The notes: a model not told the origin generated them from the letters alone. 64,000 bases of DNA from Bimuria novae-zelandiae CBS 107.79 (GCA_010015655.1 ML976669.1:552138-616137), one strand, 5' to 3'; counted from the first letter of the stretch, positions 1 to 12,808 are shown. Made by a program: numbers and translations.

Positions 1-2259
1 CGGCGATGACTGTAGCACGATTGGCTGCTCTTCTGGAGTACTTTGTGTAGTAACTTGAGTAGGGTGCGCTAGAGGAGCTGTTGTAGCTGCTTTTGCTAAG
101 GCATAAGTTAGTCGTCAGTTGCTCTACCTAGCGGACTTTCTTACGCTGTACGCGCGCCGTTAATCCTTTATTACCCGCTGAACGCCCCCCAGTAGGCTTA
201 CGGGTCGTTAATGGAGTCTGCTTCTGGGTCTTACGCCCCCGTACGGGTACCCCAGCGACGGCAGCTTGCTCTGTGAGCTTCAAAGGGGCCCTACGCGCCC
301 TCTGTGGCCGATCAGCAGCCATATCGTCGGACTACTCCACCAAAAAAAAGCGTCAGTATAGCCCTATATACGTATTTATACAGCTTCAAGTCTTACGGGC
401 GAGTATTCTACGGATGGTGGGCCGTTATCAACGCGTCATAGTCAAATTCACGATTTGTATGGGAGTTTGGCGGGGGCGGGCGCGAATTTCGCGATGGCGC
501 CAAGATTTCTACCGATTATTGCACGCGATAGATCTAAGCGTTGCCCAAGAAGGGTAAGCGGCGTCCTCCAGCTTCCATATTCGTATGGCCGACCATCAGA
601 CGAGGCACACTCTGCTGCTTCTATCGGAATCAACCTTTTCTTGACGTTTTGCAATCCGCCTCATAACGAACCAAATCTAATGCCCATGGGCTATCTCATT
701 CGAACTCGACTTATAACGTCTCACGGTCCTGCCGTTCGGACAGCTTCTTGTAACCACATTCACTGCACATGTACTAGCGCTACCCCGCAGCGCTTATCAT
801 CTCAGCTGCCTCCTCTCCATAGCATCTTTCCTCTACCTTCAATTCCACCAGTCCACAATTCACTTCCAATCCCAACCGGCGCGAGCAACCAAGTACTTTC
901 CTTTAGGACTCCTTTCCAGCCTCTTCAGGCCTATAACTGATCGTCTACAGGACCAACCATGTCCGCCCGCTCTCAGTCCAAAGACCAAGCCAGGTTGCGG
1001 ACCAGGCGCATGGAAGCAAATGCCACAAAAATATACGGTGACGGCGATTACCATTTCTGGCATGAAACCGACGACTACCAATTCTACATCGCCTACGTGA
1101 AGGAATTCCATCAATCCTGTATGCGGTTTGGTAAGGCTCTCCACCACACGACATCCGAAAACGGGTCGGAGCCCGCTTAAGATGGGATGGATAAGATGTT
1201 GGCTTATGGAGCTAGGAAGCAGGAGCGGGAGCGCGGTGTGGCACCGTTGATAGGGAAGGAACTGTTGACAGGGAAGGAAGAGAAGAGGGCGACTACCTCG
1301 GTTTCGAAGGGAGAGCAAGGAATCTTCCTATAGTCCTTCGCGGAGTGCAAGAAGAGGAAGGAACAAGAGAAAAAGCTTCTCAAATGATGCCAATAAAGAC
1401 GACGGGAAATAGCTAGCTGGATTGCCGGCAGGGAGCTTGTGGTTGCGAGCTTTTGGAGTATGTTCCGCTCTAAGTACGAGCGGTCAAACCTCGCCATATA
1501 AGTACTTCAAAGACTGGTTTGATAATGAAGATTTCTTGCACATCACCAATGCTCGTGAGCGTAAGAAAATAAGCTGACCAACTGCTTATTGCAAAAACCA
1601 ACACTCCCCTCCCACCCACCCAAAGAAACTCTTATTCGTCATCGATCCTACACATTTGAAAACGAGAAATATCACAACGCGCGCAATCCATATACACGCA
1701 AGATCTAACAATACACCACTCGTGCCTTTAACATTTCCTAAGCCTACCCTTCACGCGCGAGAACAAGAATCATCCTCCAATATCAGCACTGATAGAGAGC
1801 CATGCGATTAGGTGCTTTAGCTCTCACCATAGGAGAGCTCCCAGTATCCCGTTATGCTCATCGAGGAAGAGCTACCGTGAGCTAAGATGCTAGTGCTGTA
1901 GATAAGCTGAACAACGCCTTCATGCGGGCGTTAGGGGCCAGATCCGCGGCAGTACTGGTATAACTGGGTTGGATTGCTCGCTGTGCTCTTGTGATACTCT
2001 TTTCGTTGTGTTGGTATTTGTGAAAACTTTGAAGTGAAGAGCTGGAAGCTGGTTGGATCGTGTCAGAGAGGAGAGCTGAGAAGAGCTGAGAAAAGCTGAG
2101 TCCATCACAGCATCACCAAAATGTACAGATCATCCAATATCCCAAAAGACCTTGTAAACTTTACGCTCGATTACAGCTATCGACGATATTTCTAGTGTTC
2201 TCAGCATCCTACAACTTCCCTGAGCATTCCACACGACCTCCCCTCCACCACCATCCACA
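1..2259. other. Intergenic, no convincing gene
   Basis: The first 2.26 kb has only short unsupported open frames on both strands. A basic stretch on the minus strand at 128-322 (rich in Arg, Lys and Thr) could be the tail of a degraded mobile-element protein, but nothing confirms this. A 73-codon plus-strand ATG frame at 959-1180 has ordinary composition and no recognisable motif. Around 2071-2100 there are three near-identical copies of a 10-base unit ending in AGCTGAG. The last ~60 bases before 2260 are C-rich and pyrimidine-rich, typical of a fungal promoter or 5' leader. Confidence 0.5.
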
Positions 2260-3544
2260 ATGGCGCCCACACTCAAGCCCTCCATAACATCCTCCCTCCA
2301 CGCCTACATCGACTCCGCAACCTCAAGCCCCACTTCCGCCCTCCCCGGCGCCATCGTCCAAATCGTCGATGCCCAAGGCCACGCCCTCTCCACACACGCA
2401 ACCCACACCCACACGCCCGAAACCCTCTTCTCCATCCACTCCTGTAGCAAACTCATCGGCGACCTCGCCCTCCTCCAACACGTGGACCGTGGCCTCGCCT
2501 CCCTCAACTCCCCCACCCTCATCTCAACGCACCGCGCCGAACTCTGGGTGAAGAAAGTCCTCGTCAGCTCTACCACCACCTCCGACGGAACCCCCTCTCC
2601 CGTCTTCGAAGACCGCAAAGGCGCCATCACCGCGCGCATGCTCATGACCCACACCGCCGGCACAGGCATGTCCTTCAACTCTCAACTGCGCGACTACCTT
2701 GGCTCCGCCTCCACCGTAAACGAGGGAAACGAATACTTCGTGACTCTCCTGCGATCCCCTCTGCTTTTCCAGCCGGGCACGAAGACGAACTATGGGACAG
2801 GGGTTTGACTGGTTGTCTGTGCTGATTGAGCGGATCACCGAGAAAGCGCTTGAAGACGTGCTGCGCGAGGGGATTTTCGAGCCGTTAGGCATCGAGATCG
2901 GTGGATTTCGAGGGGAATGGGGCGGGCGCGGTGTCGGCGGGCCAGAGGTGGATTTCTGGCCGGCGAGTTTAAGGCTGGCGGATGGGTCGTTTATGCGTAT
3001 CCCGGGGTTTGCAGAGGAGAAGGTAGAAAGAGAGGATGCGTGGCCGAGAGGAAGCACGCATGTGCAGAGCATAGCCACAGGACTCGTCCTCAGTGTTTCG
3101 GATTTGGCGAAGATATATAGCGTTTTGCTGCCGCAGAACCTGGGCGTGGAGCCGGTGACAGGGGTAAGGATTGTTTCTGCGGAAGCGGCGGCGGAGGTGG
3201 CGAGGGTGGTGCACGAGGAGGAGATAAGGCATGATTGTCGCGATATACCGAGTGCGAGTCCGTTCTTTTTGCCGTGTGAGATGCAGGCGGAGCATGTGGA
3301 TCCGGTGGGGTGTTTTACTTTGGGGGCGGTGATACAGGGGGAGGATAGGGTGTTGAGGGATGGGAGACGTGGGAAGAGTAAAGGGTCGATATATTGGCTG
3401 GGAGCGTCTAACGCTACGTATTGGGTGGATGACGAGAAAGGCATCGTGGTGGTTGTGGTGGCTAACTTTTTCCCGTTCTCGGATGCAAAATGGGTGGATT
3501 TTGTGGCGGGACTGGAAGGATTGTTATATGAAGGTCTGGAGTAA
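2260..3544 (+). pseudogene. Serine hydrolase / beta-lactamase-like protein, frameshifted
   Basis: The locus resembles the serine beta-lactamase/transpeptidase-like family, which in fungi includes esterases and acyltransferases. The N-terminal part (2260-2808) carries the SxxK nucleophile motif as S61-C-S-K64 and ends at the tyrosine motif NYGTG. The C-terminal part (2792-3544) continues at once with FDWLSVLIERITEKAL, the usual next segment of the fold. The two halves lie in different frames. The run of four Gs at 2800-2803 is one base longer than the conserved reading NYGTGFDWL needs, and the shift creates a TGA at 2806-2808. Removing one base would give a protein of about 427 residues with no intron. 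No signal peptide is visible. Either the gene is inactivated or the G run is miscalled; everything else looks intact. The substrate cannot be inferred. Confidence 0.75.
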
Positions 3545-3719
3545 GTATGATCAGACAATACTCTAAACATGCTGCTTCTGGAAAGAAGAGCCTATGTTGG
3601 CGGCCGTTCAATTGTAGAATATGGAGAAACTTGATACTGGGCACCTGGACGATTTGATACTTCATTAGACCAACATATACAACCTGATTAGATGCACTGA
3701 ATGCAGCTTACACGGACGG

Positions 3720-4776
3720 TTAAGTGCTGCTTTGCTGCTCGGCGCCCAACTTTGCCTTTTTGTTTTTCTTCATCTGACGCTTGGATATCTTCTCCTCCCC
3801 TGATTGGACTGGTGTGCTTTCCACGCTGTCTTGTGCCTTGCGCTTCTGTTCCTTCTGAGCCTTTTGCGCCTTACCATTCACCTCCTTCTCTTGCGCAGGC
3901 AGCTTCTCGCCTCCATAGACAATGTCAACGATACCCTTGTAGCTCTGTCTCTTCAGCCGCGCAAATTCGACGACGCTACGGGGCTCTTTGGTGAGCGCAT
4001 CCTTGCCTCGTTCGAGGCCCAGACCCCACACTGAAGCCAAGTTCATCACATCGCTGGGTGCCCTCAGGCCGAGCACTGTTTTGGCCTCGGAGCTGAATAT
4101 CAGGCCGCGTCCTCTAGTAACGCGGATGAGCTGGGTGGCGTTGCCGATGACATTTTTCTTTGCTGTTGGGTCCATGGATAGGATAGCAGCAGAATAGCAT
4201 AATTCTATTTTTACGCCACGAGAAACGGCTGTGCCAAGCATGGGAAATTTGAAGTGCGTCGCGTATTTCTGGGTCAGGTCCAAGGAAATGATATCGACGT
4301 CCAAACTCTGGCATGCTTGCTGCAAGGTCTTTTCGTCAGTCGGCCGCGCAGCTATCAGGTCATATTTTGCCTGGAGTTGAGGAATTCTAAAGTTGGAAGC
4401 TGCATCTGTCAGGAAGATGTTGCAGCGACGCAGAATCCGCAGCCGCGATGGTGTTGGAAAAGGCAATGGATCCGGAACGGGAGACGTCTGATATTGTTAG
4501 GTGTAAGGCCGAAAAAAAAGCTGTCCACGCGTGCAAATAGTGCAGCACGACTTAAACATGGAAGCTGCTCACCAGGTCTGCAGGCAGTCGCCTCTCGTAC
4601 GAATGGGCAAGAGCAACCACGTCGTATCCCACTGCGCTCGGTCAGTACTGCCGTCAGAGAAAATGCATTCTACCAAAGCAAGGGCGTCAAAGTTGATACT
4701 CACACTCGTCCAGAAAAGCCACGGCGCGCTTCATCTCCTGTGCATTTGTCCAAGGCACGTTCAGATCGTGAAACAT
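3720..4776 (-). CDS. RPP1: RNase P/MRP protein subunit RPP1 (Rpp30 family)
   Basis: Three exons on the minus strand: 4776-4704, 4631-4573 and 4487-3720. The joined frame is 899-independent of any internal stop and encodes about 299 residues. The start MFHDLNVPW is the hallmark N-terminus of the Rpp30/RPP1 family, followed by FLDELGYDVVALAHSYERR and, after the second intron, PFPTPSRLRILRRC and QQACQSLDVDIISLDLTQK, all conserved in this TIM-barrel-like protein. It is a shared subunit of nuclear RNase P (tRNA 5'-end maturation) and RNase MRP (pre-rRNA processing). The C-terminal ~60 residues are Lys-rich and probably disordered or nucleolar-targeting. Both introns have consensus donors (GTGAGT, GTGAGC) and CAG acceptors, and phases match. 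It is transcribed divergently from the CK2 gene, with 480 bp between the two ATGs. Confidence 0.93.
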
Positions 4777-5256
4777 GTTTGCCGAGCAGGTGGAGGTAGA
4801 GGCGGTGTTTCGCAAAAGAACGGCAGGTGAGCCGTTCCAGCGTCTGGTGGATTGAGGCACCCAGTACGCCAACACAAATGTTCAAAGCTTGTTCCGGTCA
4901 CGTGCCCTCGCTGATCTCGCACAGTTGCAGCGACTGTGCACGACGACCCGCACGCTGGAGCTAATCCGGCCCCTCCGACATCAAAATCGACCCCGCCGAG
5001 CGCGACACGTCCGTCCCAGAATCGCAGCGTGCGAGCTCCTGCAGGCATCTTCCGCAACAAGGCAGTTGCCCTCAGCTTGTTTGGGCTTGCAAGCTTTGCT
5101 GTCGTTTGCTTCCTCGCCGCACACCTCCGGCCCACCACCACCTTCACCACCCCGCAGCACCTACCCCCGACCCCGACCCTCGCTGCACGGCAGAGCACCC
5201 CCGCCGCAGCACCGCAACAGCCTGGACATATATACAGGAGCAGCCGGAGCAGCAGG
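4777..5256. promoter_or_regulatory. Divergent promoter region between RPP1 and CK2 alpha
   Basis: This 480-bp interval separates two divergent housekeeping genes. It contains a CACGTG palindrome at 4899-4904 (context TCACGTGCC), a Cbf1/E-box-type site, located 123 bp upstream of the RPP1 ATG. The CK2 side is C- and CG-rich. The CK2 frame stays open upstream from about 4936 to the chosen ATG but has no in-frame ATG there, so it is taken as 5' leader. No TATA box is evident. Confidence 0.4.
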
Positions 5257-6486
5257 ATGGCGCTCAACAGCGGCGGCGGCTCGACTTCGGTCGCTCGCGT
5301 GTACGCCGATGTCAACACCAACATGCCCCGCGCCTACTGGGACTACGACAGCGTCAACATCAGCTGGGGCGTGCTGGAAAACTACGAAGTGGTGCGTAAG
5401 ATTGGTCGGGGTAAATACTCGGAGGTCTTCGAGGGCATCAACATCGTCAACTACCAGAAGTGCGTCATAAAAGTGCTCAAGCCCGTCAAGAAGAAGAAGA
5501 TAAAGCGTGAGATCAAGATCCTCCAGAACCTCTCGGGCGGGCCCAACATCGTGTCGCTGCTGGATGTGGTGCGCGACAACCAGGTTAGTGACGGCTCCGA
5601 CTGGCTTGGTGATTGGGTACTCCTTCTTGTCTGTGTCCGCGGGCTGGCTTTGTGCTGATGGAATGTGACTGCAGAGCAAGACCCCCTCCCTGATATTCGA
5701 ATACGTTAACAACACCGACTTCCGCAGCCTATATCCCAAGTTCACCGACTTCGACGTGCGCTTCTACATCTTCGAGCTGCTCAAGGCGCTGGACTTCTGC
5801 CACAGCAAGGGCATCATGCATCGCGACGTGAAGCCGCACAACGTCATGATCGATCACGAGAAGCGGAAGGTGTGCAGGCCATTTCCATATTTCGAAGAAA
5901 AAGTACTAACATTGGTAGCTACGTCTGATTGATTGGGGTCTTGCTGAGTTCTACCACGCCGGCACCGAATACAACGTCCGCGTGGCCTCCCGCTATTTTA
6001 AAGGCCCGGAGCTGCTCGTTGACTACCAGGAGTACGACTACTCCCTCGACATGTGGTCATTAGGTGCCATGTTTGCGTCGATGATATTCAGACGCGAGCC
6101 ATTCTTCCATGGAAACAGTAATTCTGATCAGCTGGTGAAAATCGCGAAAGTCCTGGGCACAGAAGACCTGTTCGATTACCTGGACAAATATGACATCGAG
6201 CTCGACGCACAATACGACGACATTCTGTCGCGGTACCCTAAAAAGCCGTGGCATTCGTTTATCAATGCCGACAACCAGCGCTTCGTTAGCAACGACGCCA
6301 TCGACTTCCTGGACAAGCTGTTGCGGTACGACCATCAGGTATGACGTTCTCTACACACATTGTCGCGATTCAAGCTAACGGGCACAGGAACGGCTTACCG
6401 CCAAGGAGGCGATGTCCCATGCCTACTTTGCGCCCGTCCGAAACGCCGCGGCGCAGAATCATAGCGCGGGCTCGTCCCATTCATGA
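5257..6486 (+). CDS. CKA1: Casein kinase 2 alpha catalytic subunit
   Basis: Four exons: 5257-5583, 5675-5869, 5919-6338 and 6388-6486, giving 346 residues, the usual CK2-alpha length. Landmarks in order: [17 protein letters not shown]-terminal segment, glycine-rich loop GRGKYSEV (51-57), ATP-binding Lys72 in CVIKVLKPV, the CK2-specific basic cluster KKKKIKRE (78-85), catalytic loop HRDVKPHN (158-165) and DWG (179-181) in place of the usual DFG. CK2 is a constitutive acidophilic Ser/Thr kinase acting in nucleus and cytoplasm, usually as a tetramer with two beta subunits. Intron 2 has a textbook TACTAAC branch site just before its TAG acceptor. The start MALNSGGGS is the only ATG before the conserved region. 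The open frame continues upstream without an ATG and includes a hydrophobic stretch that I regard as untranslated. Confidence 0.95.
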
Positions 6487-7231
6487 AAGATACCCATTTC
6501 TCGGTAGTTTAATAATATCACGAGTTATGCAGACGAGCTCCATCGAACGTTCCATTGTATTAGGCTTCGGCAATTCCCCATTTCTCACCTTACCGTATCA
6601 AACAATTCCCACAGCATCCACTACCATCAGGAGGCGATTTGTTGCAGGGCCAGCCATGGTTTTGTTGCATTACCGAGGCGTTTAGTACCTTAGCAGTTTA
6701 GCAGCCTAAGAATTGAAAACGTCCAATGCATCCTCTTTTACTTCATTAGTACCATGTCACACTGAAAAATGATTTCGTTCTGCCTATGTTCAATCAAGTC
6801 AAATGCCGGCAAAACGCAGAAGCGCTCCACTAACGGGTTTTATAAAGGCCTAGTGCGGCTTTTAAGTTTGGTTTCTTAATGTTGCAATCCGTGGTTCTGC
6901 CAGGCAGAAGTGTTAAGCATCGACATATAGCGATAACTCTTCTCATCAAGATGTTCTGCCTATGCCCATTCCACATGAACATTGCGTCGAGTGTCGTCCC
7001 AATGATTTTTTCAAATTATGCGACAGGCAAGCACCAATCATAATACAGTATCTGCAGTGGGAGAAGGACGTACCAAAGGTTGTTTCAATAATTCCGGGGC
7101 GGAGAGGTGCTCAGTAAGGGCGCGGAGAGCGTGTTGGGGGGTCGTACCTTCCTGGCGTTGGGGGGTATGAGTCACGTGTGACTGTATCGGGGAGTAGTAG
7201 CAGCTCCGACCTACCAAAAAATGGATTTCGC
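6487..7231. other. Intergenic: CK2 3' region and VAS1 promoter
   Basis: No gene is seen. The 5' half is AT-richer 3'-UTR-like sequence following the CK2 stop. The last ~150 bp are G- and then C-rich promoter sequence of the valyl-tRNA synthetase gene and include the bZIP site listed separately. Confidence 0.5.
7168..7174 (+). promoter_or_regulatory. Candidate Gcn4/CpcA bZIP site upstream of valyl-tRNA synthetase
   Basis: TGAGTCA lies 58 bp upstream of the first in-frame ATG. It is the exact core bound by Gcn4/CPC1/CpcA, the activator of general amino-acid control, which is known to regulate aminoacyl-tRNA synthetase genes in fungi. It overlaps the sequence TCACGTGTGAC, so a CACGTG factor might compete for or share the site. 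The match is seen directly; function is inferred. Confidence 0.45.
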
Positions 7232-10200
7232 ATGCATAAAATGCCCCGCCGAGTCACACTTCCCGCCCCGCGCCTGCACACACATCGACACCTTCCCAGA
7301 GGTACCTTTCCGCACTGCTCGCACCCATCGCGCACAATCGCAGCCCGACTGCAGCGGCCACTCGCTCCTTTTCCCTCACCGTCTGCTCTGCAGAGCAGGC
7401 CTTCCTCCACCCCCACCATGGCGCTGAACGCGTCCAGTCACAATATCACCGGTGAAAAGACCTCGCCAAATTCAGCCGCTCCACCACCGCTAGCCGACGA
7501 CAGCAAGAAGGATATTCTTGCCCACGCGAACTCGGAAGGCAACGGCCAATCTGCGCCCGGGCGCGACGGCGGCGAGAAGAATGCAGAGGGCAAGGTGAAG
7601 ACAGCGAAGGAGCTCGAGAAGGAGCGGAAGAAGGCTGAAAAGGAGGCGAAGTTCCAGGCAAAGAAGGCGGCGCAAGCTGCGAACAAGGGCGGTGCTGCTG
7701 CTGGTGCCGCTCCCAAAGAGAAGAAGAAGAAGGCTGAGAAGGAGACGCTGCCTGAATATGTCGAGCAAACACCAAAGGGCGAGAAGAAGATACTCGGCAG
7801 CCTCGAGGACCCGCATAGGACGGCTTATAACCCAAAGGTGGTCGAGTCAGCCTGGTATGACTGGTGGGAGAAGGAAGGCTTCTTCAAGCCGGAGTACAAC
7901 GACGAGGAGAATTACAAGGCCGGGAAAGTCAAAGAAAAGGGGACCTTTGTCATCCCTATACCACCTCCTAACGTCACTGGAAAACTGCACTGCGGACACG
8001 CACTCGGCACAGCACTGCAGGATGCGCTTATTCGATGGCACCGCATGCGCGGCTTTACAACTGCCTATATACCCGGCTGCGACCATGCTGGTATCTCGAC
8101 ACAGAGTGTTATAGAAAACATGTTATGGCGGAAGGAGGGGAAGACCCGGCATGATCTTGGACGGACCGCTTTCATCGAGCGCACGCAGGCGTGGAAGGAA
8201 GAATATCACGCATCCATCACGAGTGTGCTTAAGCGCCTGGGTGGAAGCATGGATTGGACACGAGAAGCCTTCACCATGGACAAGAACCTCTCGGCCGCCG
8301 TTACTGAATGCTTCGTTTCTTTACACGAGGAAGGGCTAATTTATCGGTCCGGGCGCCTCGTGAACTGGTGCACTCGGCTTAACACCGCAGTCTCCAACTT
8401 GGAAGTGGACAACAAGGAGCTTGAGGGCAGAACGCTACTCGACGTTCCAGGATACGAGAGGAAGGTCGAGTTCGGCGTACTGACTTACTTCAAATACCCC
8501 ATCGATGGTACAGACGAATTCATCGAGGTTGCTACAACGAGGCCTGAAACCATGTTGGGCGATACGGCTATAGCTGTCAGCCCCAGAGACGAGCGCTACA
8601 AAACCTTGGTTGGAAAGAACGCTAAGCATCCTTTCGTGGATCGCCTCCTGCCCATTGTTGCAGACGAGTACGTCGACGCCGACTATGGGACTGGCGCTGT
8701 AAAGATTACACCTGCTCATGACCCCAACGACTACGCCATCGGCGAGCGACACAAACTGGACTTCATCAACATCTTGACGGACGATGGCGTCATGAACGGA
8801 AACGCCGGCCCCTTCAAGGGCCAGAAGAGGTTCGACGTACGATACTCCGTTGTCGAGGAGCTCACAAAGCTTGGTCTTTTCGTCAAGAAGGAGGACAACA
8901 AAATGAAAGTGCCGTTGTGTTCCAAGAGCAAGGATGTCATCGAACCCCTTATGAAACCGCAATGGTGGATGAAGATGGAGGGCATGGCTAAGCCTGCCCT
9001 GGAAGCAGTAGAGAAGGGCGACATTCGCATAAAACCCGCCAACTCGGAGAAAGTCTATAAGCATTGGCTCTCCAACATCAACGACTGGTATGTTAAAGCA
9101 AAAATAGTTGCGTAGAGTTCTAGCTAACGAGAGCAGGTGCTTGTCAAGACAGCTGTGGTGGTAGGTCCCCCTCCCTTTTTGAAGATTAAAATCAAAACAT
9201 TGACTCGTGCACCAGGGGCCATCAGATTCCGGCCTATTTTGTCCGGATAGAGGGCACCGACAGTGACGGGACCAATAATGATCTCTGGGTGGCGGCGCGC
9301 ACCGAAGAGGAGGCCCAACAGAAGGCCGAGAAGAAGTTCTCGGGCAAGAAATTCTCCTTGGAGCGCGATGAAGATGTTCTAGACACGTGGTTTTCCTCTG
9401 GTCTGTGGCCTTTCTCGACTCTGGGCTGGCCAAACGAGGAATCCATCGATCTGCGGAACATATTCCCCACATCTCTCCTAGAGACTGGATGGGACATTCT
9501 TTTCTTCTGGGTGGCACGTATGATCATGTTCAGTCTGAAACTCACCGGGAAGATACCTTTCAATGAGGTGAGATTTGATTTATCATTACCCACGCTTCTT
9601 AATACTGACTAGACTTTAGGTTTACTGCCACTCTTTGATTCGAGACAGCGAGGGCCGCAAGATGAGCAAGTCGTTAGGGAATGTTATTGATCCGGTGAGT
9701 TCTACTTTGTATAACTAGAGATTATACAGCTGACGAGCGCAAAGGTGGATATTATGCAAGGTATTTTCTTTCTTCCTCTTTCCAGCTTCGCGGGAAACTT
9801 CTGACTTAGGCGACATAGGAATATCACTAGCCGACCTAAACGAAAAGCTTCGGTCAGGAAATCTCGACCCCAAAGAACTCAAGACCGCCGAGAAATACCA
9901 GCGCACCTCATTCCCTCAGGGAATCCCCGAGTGCGGCGCGGATGCCTTGCGTATGGCACTTGTCGGGTACACGACGGGGGGTGGAGACATCGCCTTCGAC
10001 GTTAGCACTATCCATGGATATCGGCGCTTCGCGAACAAGATATATCAGGCAACGAAATTCGCCCTCGGTCGACTTGGCCCGGACTTCACGCCTCGATCTG
10101 CAATTACGAAGAGTGGAAAAGAGAGCTTAAGTGAGAGGTGGATTTTGCACAAGCTCAACAGCAGCGCGAAGAAGATCAATGACCACCTTGAGAAGCGAGA

Positions 10201-10993
10201 GTTCTCGCTCTCCACTCAGGTTGCTTATAAGTACTTTTATGAGCACCTTTGCGATGTGTACATTGAGAATTCGAAGGCCATCTTTGACGAGGGAAGCGAG
10301 GAAGAGAAGGAGAGCGCGAAACAGACGCTGTACACGGCTATCGAGGGCGGTCTACTCATGCTTCACCCGTACATGCCCTTTGTTACCGAGGAGCTATGGC
10401 AGCGGCTACCCAGGCGGTTGGGTGACTCAACTCCTTCCATCACCGTTGCCGCGTTCCCCGAACCCGTTTCAGAGTTGGAGGACGAGACTGCGGACCGCGA
10501 GTACGAGCTTCTCGTTGGCTGCTCAAAGGGGCTGAGGAGTCTCGCAAGCGAGTACGGCATTAAAGAGGGCGGCGAGACTTTTATCCAGCCCCTCGACTCC
10601 GCGACGCACGACGTCCTATCCATACCGACCTCTCTTCCTTCGCTCCGCGCTCTTGCCGGCAAGATGGTTTCGTCGATCAAGATTCTCTCGCCCAAGGACG
10701 CCATTCCCACGGGATGTGCCGTCTACACCGTCGGCGCCTCCGCAACGGCCTACCTTGACGTTAAGGGCCGTATTGAAATCGACGAGGAGATTACCAAGGC
10801 CCAGGACCGGCTCAAGAAGGCAAACGAGACGGTCGAGAAGCAGAAGAAGATCATGGGCTTTGAGGGCTGGGAAGAGAAGGCGAGCGATGCCGTGAAGGAG
10901 GCGGAGCGGGAGAAGTTGAAGGCCGCGGAGATTGACGGTGCCAACTGGCAGAAGACCCTCGAGCAGTTCGAGAAGCTGAAGCTCGACAATTAG
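7232..10993 (+). CDS. VAS1: Valyl-tRNA synthetase, dual mitochondrial/cytosolic
   Basis: Class I synthetase that charges tRNA-Val. Six exons: 7232-9087, 9137-9160, 9216-9567, 9620-9694, 9745-9760 and 9819-10993. They sum to 1,165 residues from the first ATG or 1,103 from ATG 7418; yeast Vas1 is about 1,104. Motifs: [19 protein letters not shown] (HIGH signature HCGH at 253-256 of the long form), an editing-domain threonine-rich [28 protein letters not shown], and KMSKS at 758-762. Exons 2 (24 nt) and 5 (16 nt) are micro-exons whose inclusion restores exactly the conserved residues. The first 62 residues are Arg/His/Pro-rich with no acidic residue, like a mitochondrial presequence; the second ATG has an optimal CACCATGG context and begins a Lys/Ala-rich eukaryotic appendix. 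The C-terminus is a coiled-coil arm. As in yeast, alternative initiation probably gives both isoforms. Confidence 0.95.
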
Positions 10994-12808
10994 GTGCAGT
11001 CCAGCAAGGCACTTCTCCTGCCGTTCGCAGGCATCAGCATTTCGCACCGTGCATTGGTGCAGGATGCCACTAGGGCGTAGCTACATGGCGTGGATATCTT
11101 CTGTTCGCGTGTATTAGTTAGGTGTCAATCAACAAAATTTGCATTCAGTTCAATCACTTGACTCTGTTGGCTCATGCGCAAGCTCTGTGTGTTGCCTCAG
11201 GCTAGTCTATAGAATGTGTAAACAGTGAACAGCTCAAATTCTGCTAATTCGATGAATATGGATTCTGCGATGGTTGTTTTTTGGGTTTTCTTGGTGTATT
11301 ATGTCCAGGCTTCTCTTTTATCGTCAGCAACGACCTGAACAGATCATGCGACATACAGCGAATAAAAACGAAGGATACTTAGGCTGGTCTTCTATTGTGA
11401 TCAACGACCTGAGCAAAGCAACCTATATTTAACAACAAGAACGACGCCTGGATTCCATTCCAGGAGTGTTGTGGCAGTAAGGCAATTCAGTTGTATACGC
11501 AAAGAACATAAGCTGAAAGCGCCAGGCCACTGAAAGAACATCTTTATTTATTTGTTTTATGTCGCATGATCTGCTCAGATCGTTTATGACGATCAAAGAG
11601 AAGCCCTAGTGTACTTGCTACTTTTCTACATCTCCGCGTTTTTCTTAGAAGCCGCGGAATAGGTGTAGAAAGAACTTGACTTGTGCCGAACAGATTGGTG
11701 GATGGAAATTCTTGGAAACTTTACTCATTTGGTGTGCTCACAAGTCTGTACTGAAAAGCTTCCGCGCCCGCTCTCTGTATGATTGGATGTATAGTAGGGA
11801 TTGGCGGTGGATTGTATCGTAGTTATTTTAATTCTTACTAGGGAATAAGGGTAGGAGCAAGTTGTTTGTATATAAGTCGTAGAGGATTTGGGCACCAAAG
11901 TACCTATGGTACCCTGAAGTGTCGGATATTCCGACGTATGAACTAATTTATAACACGATTGTCCGCTGGCCTGTGGTAATTTGGCTAAGTAAGAAGTACT
12001 AGATAGTCATGCCTCAGATAGTTACGTCTTTCAGCTAATGATCGTCAAGTTTTGTGTGGGCACCTGGTTGAAATCCACTCACTATACGTCTTGCTTCAAC
12101 CGGCGAACTTGCTCTCGCCTTTTGGGTCCGCAAAGTCACCTCAATTTTTCCCCGCGGCATGTACTATACCGCTATATCACTTACGCAAGAGCTCGCGACC
12201 GCCTGCCAAGCTGGCGACGCGCTCTCCCACTTGCGCAGTGGGTATATAACGCCCTTCCCCACCACCTCCACCTGTACCTCGCACCACCCGCTGTCTGGCA
12301 AACGCTCGCCTTCGCGCGCCATTGCTCGATACCGCCTTCACATAAACAGGAGCGCCGCCTGCGGTCTTCTTGGAGAAGAAGACCCGCCCACCAGCTTCAC
12401 CCTCCGAAGGCGCCCACGGCAACCGCGCAAACGCCCACGAAGTTAGCGGCGAACCCTCGCTCTGCCGCTCCAGTGTCTTTTCTACAAATCACCCGCTGCA
12501 ACTCACACCCGTAGTCGCGACAGAGTCTATTTCTACTGTCTCTCACACCGCCAGAGGCCCACCGCATGCCACCCTGCGCGCAAACATTGAAGTAACTGTC
12601 TTCAACCACGGCCGCAACAGGAAGGCCCATACCACTCCGCCGACATTTGCGCTTTGAGTCCCTTCTCAGACACATCAGTAAGCAAAGCACCATTGCAAAC
12701 ATACAAGTCGATATCGAGACCAATGCCTGCCAGCACAGAACTCTTCCTCCGAAAACGCCGCAGGGATCCGCTCCAGGATAACCGAACGCGGCGCTCACTT
12801 ACATCGAG
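10994..12808. other. Intergenic, contains a MITE-like repeat
   Basis: No supported gene. The VAS1 3' region is followed by the repeat at about 11315-11600. From 11600 to 12050 the sequence is AT-rich without coding signal. At 12050-12800 there are short overlapping frames of C-rich sequence that look like promoter or leader of the zinc-finger locus downstream. Confidence 0.45.
11315..11600. repeat. MITE-like dispersed repeat, copy 1
   Basis: The left end (about 11318-11356) reads CGACCTGAACAGATCATGCG. The right end (about 11555-11597), reverse-complemented, reads CGATCTGAGCAGATCATGCG, forming imperfect terminal inverted repeats of about 38 bp around a ~200-bp non-coding core. Within the core, around 11398-11412, a second CAACGACCTGAGCA motif occurs next to TCTTCTATTGT. 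The core at 11430-11510 is recognisably the reverse complement of 20745-20830. The pattern of short length, TIRs, no coding capacity and dispersed copies is that of a miniature inverted-repeat element. Confidence 0.6.
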
